This document shows, piece by piece, positions 57,675-64,000 of a stretch of 64,000 bases of DNA (position 1 is the first letter of the stretch; every line of letters starts with the position of its first letter). This stretch comes from Rhizobium sp. 2MFCol3.1. Its GTDB lineage: Bacteria > Pseudomonadota > Alphaproteobacteria > Rhizobiales > Rhizobiaceae. Where the stretch lies: the NCBI RefSeq assembly GCF_000377565.1, contig NZ_KB898355.1:310001-374000 (forward strand), given 5' to 3'. The translations under genes were made by a program, and so were the position numbers. Below the pieces are notes generated by a model. The model was not told where the DNA came from. It did not search any database and worked only from the letters and a program-made list of their open reading frames with translations.

Positions 57675-58688
57675 TTACTTCGCGTTCTTGACGAACTCGG
57701 TCGTGTAGGTCTTGGAGAGATCGATCTGCTTGCCCTTCACGTTCTTAGAGAACTCGGAGAGCACGGCCAGAACCGTCTTCGGACCATCCTCGGGCATCAC
57801 GCCATCGGGCGTGAACATGCCCTTACCTTCGCCGAGGGCCTTGATGTATCCGTCCTTGTCGCCGACGTAGAAGTCCTTCGGCATCTTGTCGGCGATTTCG
57901 GCCGCCGAATGCGTGTTGATGAACTTCAGCGTCTTCACGAAGGCGTTGGCGAGCTTCTGGGTTTCTTCCTTGTGTTCGTCGACCCACGAGATCTCAAGAT
58001 AGAGCGAGGCCGCGGGGTAGGTGCCGCCGAGAGCCTGGCGCGTCGCCTCAGGCGTACGCATATCGACGAGAACCTTGGCTTCGCCGGTCTTCAGCATGCG
58101 CGAGATGGTCGGCTCGGTTGTCATGCCGGCCTGGATCTGGTCCTGCTGCATGGCGGCGATGAAGGTGCCGCCGGCGCCGACGGGAACCGTGACGACATCA
58201 CCCGGCTGCAGGCCGGCCTTGGATGCCATGTAGAGCGTGAGGAAGTTGGTCGAGGAGCCGAGGCCGGTGACGCCGAGCGTCTTGCCCTTGAAATCGGCCG
58301 GCGACTTGATTTCGGGATGCTTGGTCGAAACGAGCTCGACTTCACCCGGCGCCTGGCTGAACTGGACGATGGATTCGACGAATTTACCCTTCGCCTGCAA
58401 GTCGACACAGTGGTCGTAGAATCCGACGACGCCCTGAACGGCGCCCGCGAGCAGCTGGTTCTCGGCATCGACGCCGGCGGCCTCGTTCAGAAGCTCAACA
58501 TCGAGGCCTTCATCCTTGAAGTAGCCAAGGCTCTCGGCGAGCTTTGCGGGCAGGTAGATCTGCTTTTCGTAACCACCGACCATGATGGTGATCTTGTCGG
58601 CTGCGTGCGCGGCGGGTGCGCCGAAGGCTGCTGCGGCGACGATTGCAGAAAGTGCGATTCCGTTGAAAAGGTTGCGTGTCAAACGCAT
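57675..58688 (-). CDS. NMT1/THI5-like ABC substrate-binding protein, copy 2
   Basis: This 337-residue periplasmic protein has a Sec signal (about residues 1-30, APAAHAADK) and the same NMT1-like domain as 51410-52435. The two differ mainly in the signal, scattered conservative changes and the C-terminus, and keep GGYEKQIYLPAKLAE, GVVGFYDHC and GLGSSTNFLT. The ATG at 58688 follows GGAGGAGACTTTC. Being first in an operon with ATPase and permease, this is probably the founding copy. The ligand could be a sulfonate, a thiamine-precursor pyrimidine or another small anion. Confidence 0.9.
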   Translation of the reverse strand: MRLTRNLFNGIALSAIVAAAAFGAPAAHAADKITIMVGGYEKQIYLPAKLAESLGYFKDEGLDVELLNEAAGVDAENQLLAGAVQGVVGFYDHCVDLQAKGKFVESIVQFSQAPGEVELVSTKHPEIKSPADFKGKTLGVTGLGSSTNFLTLYMASKAGLQPGDVVTVPVGAGGTFIAAMQQDQIQAGMTTEPTISRMLKTGEAKVLVDMRTPEATRQALGGTYPAASLYLEISWVDEHKEETQKLANAFVKTLKFINTHSAAEIADKMPKDFYVGDKDGYIKALGEGKGMFTPDGVMPEDGPKTVLAVLSEFSKNVKGKQIDLSKTYTTEFVKNAK

Positions 58689-59158
58689 GAAAGTCTCCTC
58701 CGAATACAATTTTGGCGCATCGCACTTCGTCACGAACATTGTGCCTCCTCCACGATGCAGACTTGTAGCTATCCGGTCCAAGCTTTCAACCAGCTTTCAG
58801 GGTGTGCTGAGTTCAAAGATCACACAAATCACTCGTGCTTTCCGGTCGAAATTCATGCGCCTGCGGCGCACGCAAGGTTGATTATTCCAAGCGGTGATCG
58901 GCCTTGCCGAAAAATATTTTATGTTTAAACTAAATCGATACAAGCGCGAGAGTTCGGCCTTGGTCGAGCGAAAATCGCGGGAATTGGTGCAATCGAGAGG
59001 GGCTGCTGACTGATAACGTCTGGCGATAAAAGCCTTCGCCGCACGCAAAAATCAGTCACCCCAGATTTGAAAGGAAGCAAACACGCTTTGAAGCCTGCAT
59101 GGGCCTATCGGCCCGACAAAGTTAGCTATCGTGCATAAAAAATATTGGGGAATAGCTG
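58689..59158. other. 470-base divergent promoter region
   Basis: No gene is seen. The half nearest 58688 carries the shared promoter block (58746-58798). The middle is AT-rich (AAAAATATTTTATGTTTAAACTA... around 58910-58935, with the palindrome GTTTAAAC at 58923-58930) and could hold the promoter of the AraC-type gene at 59159. A GGGGAA ribosome site lies at about 59146. Confidence 0.5.
58746..58798 (-). promoter_or_regulatory. Promoter block shared by both NMT1-like genes (copy 2)
   Basis: On the minus strand, GAAAGCT-N4-GAAAGCT (58781-58798, period 11) is followed after 23 bases by CATCGTGGAGGA (58746-58757) and 57 bases later by the start codon. The 23 intervening bases differ from those before copy 1, while the boxes are identical, so the boxes look selected rather than merely inherited. 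Confidence 0.6.
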
Positions 59159-60244
59159 ATGATTAGGAATTTCGAGATGGCCAGGACGGAAGACCAGATG
59201 GCCATAAAATATCATCGGGTCTTCGAGTCCTACGACTTCGAAGAAGCCCGAAATCAAATAAATCGATTTATCATGCCGAAGCGAATCGCACCGGTCGGTG
59301 ACCGGCGCCGCCTCTGCTACATGGATTATTTGCACATCGGCCGGATCGGGATCGCCGCGATGCGTCTCGGCCATTTCATGGTGAATTCGCGAAAAGTCGA
59401 TGGTCACCACCTTCTTTTATTTTGTCTGAGCGGCGAGGGACGCGTCAGTGTCGATGGTATCGATGTGACGATACGAGGCGCGACAGGTGTCTGCATCGCG
59501 CCGAACGAGACGTTCAGCGGCGAGTTCAGTGAGGATTGCACCCAGCTGATCTTCAAGATCGACACCGCGCTTATGAACGCCGAGATCGGCCGCGCCAACA
59601 GCCGGATCATTCCGATATTCGATCTTGAGCGCATCGGCATTCGCCCTTGGGTCAACTTCGTGAATGCGATGCTGAGCGATCGGGCGACGCTCGATCTCAT
59701 CCGCAGCACGCAACAGGTCGCGGCCGCTTACGAGCGTCTCTGCATCAACCTCCTGGTAAAGGGCCAGGGTGTCGATCAGATGACCAGACGCGCGGGCGCT
59801 GCCCCGGGTGTGGTGAGGCGGGCGGAGGCCTTTATTCAAAGGAACTACACGGACCAGCTGAAGCTGCAGGATATCGCGCTTGCCGCGAATGTTCCGGTCC
59901 GCACGTTGCTGCAGTCGTTTCGGCAGTTCCGAAAGGTCAGCCCGATGCGCTACCTGCGCGATTACCGTCTGGAGCGGATCAGGGAGGCTCTCCTCGGCAA
60001 CCCGCATGATAGCATCTCGAACCTCGCGCTTGCCGTCGGGTTCACCCATCTCGGCCGGTTCGCGCACGACTATCGCACCCAGTTCGGCGAGGCGCCGTCT
60101 GAAACGAGGCAAAACGCGCGCGCACGCGGGAAGCCTGCTGCTTCGCCGGCGTCCGCCAAGGAATTGACGCTGTTTCCGTCTTCGGCGGCAGGTGCCCACG
60201 GCGCGCGAACGTTTCGGCACAAGAAGGTTGTGGCCGGAGTATAG
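59159..60244 (+). CDS. AraC-family regulator
   Basis: This 361-residue regulator has an N-terminal AraC_binding_2/cupin-like sensor domain (about residues 15-190; HFMVNSRKVDGHHLLLFCLSG, then APNETFSGEF) and a C-terminal AraC domain (about 215-320; LKLQDIALAANVPVRTLLQSFRQF, SPMRYLRDYRLERIR, ISNLALAVGFTHLGRFAHDYR). This domain pairing is frequent beside aromatic and phenolic degradation genes. It converges on the flavin monooxygenase set at 60454-63896, which it may control. The tail beyond residue 320 is low-complexity. Confidence 0.87.
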   Translation: MIRNFEMARTEDQMAIKYHRVFESYDFEEARNQINRFIMPKRIAPVGDRRRLCYMDYLHIGRIGIAAMRLGHFMVNSRKVDGHHLLLFCLSGEGRVSVDGIDVTIRGATGVCIAPNETFSGEFSEDCTQLIFKIDTALMNAEIGRANSRIIPIFDLERIGIRPWVNFVNAMLSDRATLDLIRSTQQVAAAYERLCINLLVKGQGVDQMTRRAGAAPGVVRRAEAFIQRNYTDQLKLQDIALAANVPVRTLLQSFRQFRKVSPMRYLRDYRLERIREALLGNPHDSISNLALAVGFTHLGRFAHDYRTQFGEAPSETRQNARARGKPAASPASAKELTLFPSSAAGAHGARTFRHKKVVAGV

Positions 60245-60337
60245 GCATCGACAATTTTTGCAGGGCCACATCGCGATCCGGTGGCTCTGTGACGTCTTGC
60301 TGATTTTAAAGCGTTAGGCCCGCTTCCTACCGGCGCC

Positions 60338-60389
60338 TTGCGCGCGACGCGCAACAAAAAAAACGCCGCCCAGCTTTGGCCAGGCGGCG
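60338..60389 (-). terminator. Terminator of the monooxygenase transcript
   Basis: CGCCGCC (60364-60370) pairs with GGCGGCG (60383-60389). Read on the minus strand this hairpin is followed by a run of eight T (A-run 60356-60363), 65 bases after the monooxygenase stop. Beyond the run lies a second hairpin, TTGCGCG-CGA-CGCGCAA (60338-60354). Confidence 0.75.
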
Positions 60390-60453
60390 GCGATTTGGTC
60401 CGTTCTCGTGGCGTGGGACGAGGTCGTCGTCCCACCGCAGACCCCAAGCTCAT

Positions 60454-61956
60454 TCAGGCGATGGTTTCGAGCGCTTCCGTCGAGACACCGCGCTTCACCT
60501 GATCGTAGTCTTCAACGATGAGGTTGTTCATCGCATCGGACATGCTTCCCAAGGTCCCCGGCCAAGCCGCCTTGTTGTAGCCTTTGCTGTCCTGCGAGTA
60601 GTTCACGCATCCACCGATGACGGTCGGGCCGACGGACAGCACCGCGTCGCATTCCGACTTCCATTTAAGCTCGGCGGTTTCCTTCACTTCCATCGACCGG
60701 ATGCCGTTCGCATCCATGTACCGGATCGCGTGCACGATATAGTTCGGGACGATTTCGCCCGGGCCGAGGCCGAGCCAGATCTGTCCGTTCGGGCCTGCTC
60801 CGCCGATGAGGAACATGTTCGGGCATTGCGCGACGGAAACGGACTTGTATGCGCGTGGATGTCCATCCTGATACTCGCCCACAGTCACGCCGTCTCGACG
60901 CTTGATGTGATGGAGGATGCTTCCGCCGAAGACGAAACCTGTTGCCAGTACGATCGCATCGACCTCGACGCTCTTGCCGCTTTTCGAGATAATGGTGTTC
61001 GGCCCGACCGACGCGGCGGCTTCGGGGATCAGCTCGACATTGTCGTTCTGCAGGCTTTCGTAGAAGTCGTCGCTCGCACCCATCCGCTTGCAGCCGAAGG
61101 TGTGATCAGGGCGCAGCATATCCTTCAGCGCGGGGTCTTTTACCCTCTCGTCGAGATATTGGAGCGATCGTGCCTGAACCTCGGCGTTCTTGGCGCCGTC
61201 CTGGCCGAGCAGGACCTGGGTCCATATATCGTCGCCAAAGGCGATCATATCCGTGCGCAGCTTTACCATGGTGCTCGGATCCGCGTGGAACTGTTCGCGT
61301 TCCTCGGCGGTATAATCGCGCTTGTTCAGTGGGATGACATGGTTCGGCGTCCGCTGGAACATGTAGATCTGCTTGGCCAGCGGCTGCAGGGCCGGCACGA
61401 TCTGCAGGGCCGACGAACCGGCGCCGACGACGGCTATGCGATCACCCTCTCCGGTATAGCCTTCCGGCCACATGGACGAATGGAAGATCCTGCCCTTGAA
61501 GTCGTCCTGTCCGGGGAATGTCGGAATGACCGGCTCTTCCAGGAAGCCGGTGACGGGAACCAGGAACTCGGCGAGGTAGATACCGCGATCGGTCGTCACC
61601 TTCCAGGCGTTCTCGTCATCCAGCCATTCGGCTTCCAGAAGTTCCGTCTCGAAATCCGTCTTTTCGTAGAGGCCGTGATCGGCAGCCGTCTTCTGCATGT
61701 AGGCAGTGACTTCGTCCCAGGAGGCGTGCGTCGCGCCCCAGTGCGGCGAAAGCGCATAGCCGAACTGATATCCCATGATCCCGCCGTCGAGCGCGCAACC
61801 GGGATAGCGATTCTGAAGCCAGCACCCGCCGAAATCACTGTGCTTCGTGATGATCGTGATGTCGTCGATACCGCCGTTCTGCAGCAGGACGGCGCATGAA
61901 ATGCCGTTTCCGCCCGAACCGACGATAAGGACCCTTGTTCGCTTGATCACTTCCAT
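60454..61956 (-). CDS. Flavin monooxygenase, Baeyer-Villiger (class I) type
   Basis: This 500-residue flavoprotein has an FAD motif G13-x-G15-x-x-G18, an NADPH motif G178-x-G180 and, between them, the Baeyer-Villiger signature F153-x-G-x3-H159-x3-W163-P164, fully conserved. Such enzymes insert oxygen next to a ketone using NADPH and O2, giving an ester or lactone. The substrate may be an aryl or cyclic ketone. The ATG at 61956 follows AAAGG. It is the last of three minus-strand genes and lies 206 bases after the second, with a hairpin in between. Confidence 0.87.
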   Translation of the reverse strand: MEVIKRTRVLIVGSGGNGISCAVLLQNGGIDDITIITKHSDFGGCWLQNRYPGCALDGGIMGYQFGYALSPHWGATHASWDEVTAYMQKTAADHGLYEKTDFETELLEAEWLDDENAWKVTTDRGIYLAEFLVPVTGFLEEPVIPTFPGQDDFKGRIFHSSMWPEGYTGEGDRIAVVGAGSSALQIVPALQPLAKQIYMFQRTPNHVIPLNKRDYTAEEREQFHADPSTMVKLRTDMIAFGDDIWTQVLLGQDGAKNAEVQARSLQYLDERVKDPALKDMLRPDHTFGCKRMGASDDFYESLQNDNVELIPEAAASVGPNTIISKSGKSVEVDAIVLATGFVFGGSILHHIKRRDGVTVGEYQDGHPRAYKSVSVAQCPNMFLIGGAGPNGQIWLGLGPGEIVPNYIVHAIRYMDANGIRSMEVKETAELKWKSECDAVLSVGPTVIGGCVNYSQDSKGYNKAAWPGTLGSMSDAMNNLIVEDYDQVKRGVSTEALETIA

Positions 61957-62121
61957 TGTTAGGCCTTTCTTGAAAATCCGACGTCCTGCCGGGCTAGAGG
62001 GCCGGCGGGAGCGTGAGTGACGAGAATGAAAGCCAATGAAGCACGGGTTCTCTTTCGCGCGATCGTGTTGGGCGCTCGATCGCACGTCATGGGTCGGTTG
62101 TGCCGCAAAGGCCGGGTGTTA

Positions 62122-62150
62122 ATTCCGGCGCGGGGTCGCCGCGCCGGAAT
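62122..62150 (-). terminator. Hairpin after the acyl-CoA-dehydrogenase-like gene
   Basis: ATTCCGGCGCGG (62122-62133) and CCGCGCCGGAAT (62139-62150) form a perfect 12-base-pair stem with a 5-base loop, 13 bases after the stop at 62163. No T-run follows on the minus strand, so read-through into the monooxygenase gene is possible. Confidence 0.6.
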
Positions 62151-62162
62151 GTCGAGGCAATC

Positions 62163-63389
62163 TCAGGTGTTGCCGCGGCCGATGATTTCGGCCGCATTCT
62201 GAACGCCGAGCAGAGCTTTGCCGTATCCCTCAAGATGCATTTCCGCGAAGGCCAGGTGCGAATTGGCCATCTCGCAATCGCGCCAGATCCGCTGCATGGG
62301 ATTGGCGCCCGCGAAAGCGGACGACATCTGCGACTTGGTGATCAGCCGGATGGCGTCCGTTGCGTACTGCACGGCGGCGATGCCGTCGGCGGCACTGCGG
62401 TAGAACTCCGCGCCGCTCAGCCACTGGCCGCTTCGCGCGGCGTTGTCGGTCTGATCACCCGCGCGCAGAAGATGCATCTCCGCCGAGTCCACCGTGTATT
62501 TCGCGCGACCCAGCATCGTCTGGATGCTCGGGGCGTCCGACTGGCGAATGCGCACGACCGGGACGATGCGCGTCGGTGCCTGTTCAAGCGCAAGGTCCAT
62601 CGCCGCCTTGCCGAGGCCGACAGAAGAGGCGGCCAGGCACAATCCGAAGACCGGCATGAAGGGCGAACGGTAAAGCGGATGTTCGTTGACGTCATAGGGC
62701 GTCGGCGCGGTGCCGGTGCAGGCGGCGTTAAACGAAAGCTGGCGATGGCTCGGGACGAAGACATCCTCGGCGACCACAGTATTCGAAGCGGTGCCGCGCA
62801 TGCCGATAACGTCCCAGGACTGCTCGATTTTCATCTCGCTCAGCGGGACAAGAGCAAGCCCGATATCCGGGGCGCCGGATGCATCGACCGTGTCGACGCC
62901 GACGATCGCCCACTTGGCGTAGTTGGAGCCGGATGCGTAGCGCCAACGACCGGAAATCCGCCAGCCGCCTTCGACATCCGTGCGGGTCGTTCCGGCCGAC
63001 GAGGTGACACAGCACATTCTCGCATCGATATCGGATCCCCAGACATCCGCCTGTGCCTGCGCCGAAAAGAGCGCAACGAGGAAGGAGGAGACGTTGCCGA
63101 GGCCAGTGACCCAGGATGTCGAGCCGCAGCCCTGTGCCAGGGCGACTTGCACCTCCAACGACGTGCGGATGTCGACCTCGAGGCCGCCGTACTTCTTCGG
63201 CTGCAGCAGAAGATGCAGGCCAAGGTCGCGAATTGCCTTGAGGTTTTCCTCGGGAATGATGCCGGTCTTGTCGACTTCCGGCGCGTTTTTCGCCAGTAGC
63301 GGGACAACGGAAAGGGCCTTCTTCACCAGATCGGCTCGCACGTTTTCCTGGTCGATCTTCATGGCGGCAATGTCGGAAAGGGCGTTCAA
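62163..63389 (-). CDS. Acyl-CoA-dehydrogenase-like flavin monooxygenase (group D type)
   Basis: This 408-residue protein has the acyl-CoA dehydrogenase fold in the branch that contains HsaA, DszC and p-hydroxyphenylacetate hydroxylase oxygenase components. Features are LLLQPKKYGGLEVD (about residue 60), WVTGLGNVSSFLVALF, SGRWRYASGSNYAKWAIVG (about 146-164) and WDVIGMRGTASNTVVAEDVFVP. These enzymes use reduced flavin supplied by a reductase, which is not visible here. The start is TTG at 63389 with AAAGGAG 6-7 bases upstream; the first internal ATG (63363) lacks such a site. Confidence 0.83.
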   Translation of the reverse strand: MNALSDIAAMKIDQENVRADLVKKALSVVPLLAKNAPEVDKTGIIPEENLKAIRDLGLHLLLQPKKYGGLEVDIRTSLEVQVALAQGCGSTSWVTGLGNVSSFLVALFSAQAQADVWGSDIDARMCCVTSSAGTTRTDVEGGWRISGRWRYASGSNYAKWAIVGVDTVDASGAPDIGLALVPLSEMKIEQSWDVIGMRGTASNTVVAEDVFVPSHRQLSFNAACTGTAPTPYDVNEHPLYRSPFMPVFGLCLAASSVGLGKAAMDLALEQAPTRIVPVVRIRQSDAPSIQTMLGRAKYTVDSAEMHLLRAGDQTDNAARSGQWLSGAEFYRSAADGIAAVQYATDAIRLITKSQMSSAFAGANPMQRIWRDCEMANSHLAFAEMHLEGYGKALLGVQNAAEIIGRGNT

Positions 63390-63434
63390 GGCTTGCTCCT
63401 TTATGGTGCGCTGGGTTTTCGGGTTTGAATGAGC

Positions 63435-63896
63435 TCAGGCGGTTGCTTGCGACGTCTGCATCTTCTGGATCGCGCCGAGGAGATGATCGACGGTGCCATC
63501 GGCGAACGCGCGGGCGATATGGTTGTGATAGTCACGGGAGTGGACGATCTTGCCGTCGCGAACCTCGACGACGATGATGTTGCGGTTCTCGTAGGTCACA
63601 CCCTCAACCTTGCTCAGGTAGGTCCACTGACCCACGACAATGGCCGGATCCTTGGTCTCGAGGACTGCCAGGTCCTGCACGCTTAGGTCGCGGTACATCG
63701 GCGAAGGCTTGCCGCCGCGCGCCTCGACGGCGGAACGGATGAGCTTCTCCATCTCAACCTTCGAGATCTGGAACGGCGCGGGGACCCCGAATTCGATCGA
63801 GATTGTTGCATCGTCGGCGTAGAGAGCGAGCGCTGCTTCGAAGTTGGATTTCGAGAAGTGATCAACGAGGTCTTTCACGATTTCCGACGGGGTCAT
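63435..63896 (-). CDS. SnoaL-like/NTF2-fold protein
   Basis: This 153-residue NTF2-fold protein of the SnoaL-like polyketide-cyclase superfamily starts MTPSEIVKDLVDHFSKSNFEAALALYADDATI and has a conical barrel pattern with VGQWTYLSKVEGVTYENRNIIVVEVRDGKI. Members act as hydrolases, isomerases or dehydratases on small ring compounds, or have no known activity. The ATG at 63896 is preferred; ATG 63914 is an alternative. It is the first gene of the minus-strand set; 45 bases separate it from the acyl-CoA-dehydrogenase-like gene. Confidence 0.78.
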   Translation of the reverse strand: MTPSEIVKDLVDHFSKSNFEAALALYADDATISIEFGVPAPFQISKVEMEKLIRSAVEARGGKPSPMYRDLSVQDLAVLETKDPAIVVGQWTYLSKVEGVTYENRNIIVVEVRDGKIVHSRDYHNHIARAFADGTVDHLLGAIQKMQTSQATA

Positions 63897-63914
63897 CCTG
63901 AGTTTTCCTATCAT

Positions 63915-64000
63915 TCACAAGTACTTACGGTTCCGGCCTGTGTCGGTCGGTGCGATCGGGTGTTGCTATTTGAGTAGGTCCGGGGCGCGTCGAGCGTCAA
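63915..64000. other. Upstream region at the right edge
   Basis: This stretch lies upstream of the SnoaL-like gene and should hold its promoter. The palindrome AAGTACTT (63919-63926) is the only symmetric element noticed. No coding sequence can be supported up to the edge. Confidence 0.3.

Overview
The window reads as an alphaproteobacterial, rhizobial-type chromosome or megaplasmid segment (Rhizobium/Agrobacterium/Ensifer relatives). It is GC-rich and densely packed, full of ABC importers and GntR/LysR/IclR/AraC regulators. The pca gene order (pcaQ divergent from pcaDCH; pcaR divergent from pcaIJF) is the rhizobial one. The DUF3141-pta-ackA-fabI operon behind a Pho-box-like site is also typical of that group. 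I saw no tRNA, rRNA, insertion sequence, phage gene or CRISPR array. Genus and replicon are inference.

Region 1 (1-7189) is the protocatechuate branch of the beta-ketoadipate pathway: pcaH (cut by the left edge), pcaC, pcaD, divergent pcaQ, then pcaI-pcaJ-pcaF-pobA on the minus strand, divergent from pcaR. Region 2 (7193-15185) is a quinate/shikimate-type catabolic island: two divergent paralogous GntR regulators, a QuiC/QsuB-type 3-dehydroshikimate dehydratase, a four-part amino-acid-type ABC importer, type II 3-dehydroquinate dehydratase and a shikimate/quinate dehydrogenase-like protein. Its product, protocatechuate, feeds region 1.

Region 3 (15582-21453) is a molybdenum hydroxylase cluster: iorA, iorB, a tri-haem cytochrome c, an XdhC-like and a MobA-like maturation protein. 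Region 4 (21519-26695) holds two exported flavodoxins, an SDR, a 90-residue orphan and an OmpR/EnvZ-type two-component pair. Region 5 (26943-32232) is DUF3141-pta-ackA-fabI, preceded by a Pho-box-like direct repeat.

Region 6 (32244-41810) is the most unusual: two divergent GntR regulators, a polar amino-acid ABC importer with one permease, a DapA-like lyase, a 977-residue fusion of three HcnA/HcnB/HcnC-like modules, a hydantoinase/dihydropyrimidinase and a DUF3830 protein. It looks like a complete uptake and degradation route for an unknown cyclic imino or amino compound. Region 7 (42041-50379) is an AraC regulator, a PotABCD-like importer, a class III aminotransferase and an SDR.

Region 8 (50538-58688) combines a family 25 glycosyltransferase and an LpxF-like phosphatase, which share an identical 13-base upstream motif, with a TctDE-like two-component system. 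Two near-identical NMT1-like binding proteins flank it and share an 11-base-period promoter repeat; one of them heads a complete ABC operon. Region 9 (59159-63896) is an AraC regulator facing a minus-strand set: a SnoaL-like protein, an acyl-CoA-dehydrogenase-like flavin monooxygenase and a Baeyer-Villiger-type monooxygenase. That set suggests oxidative attack on an aromatic or cyclic ketone substrate.
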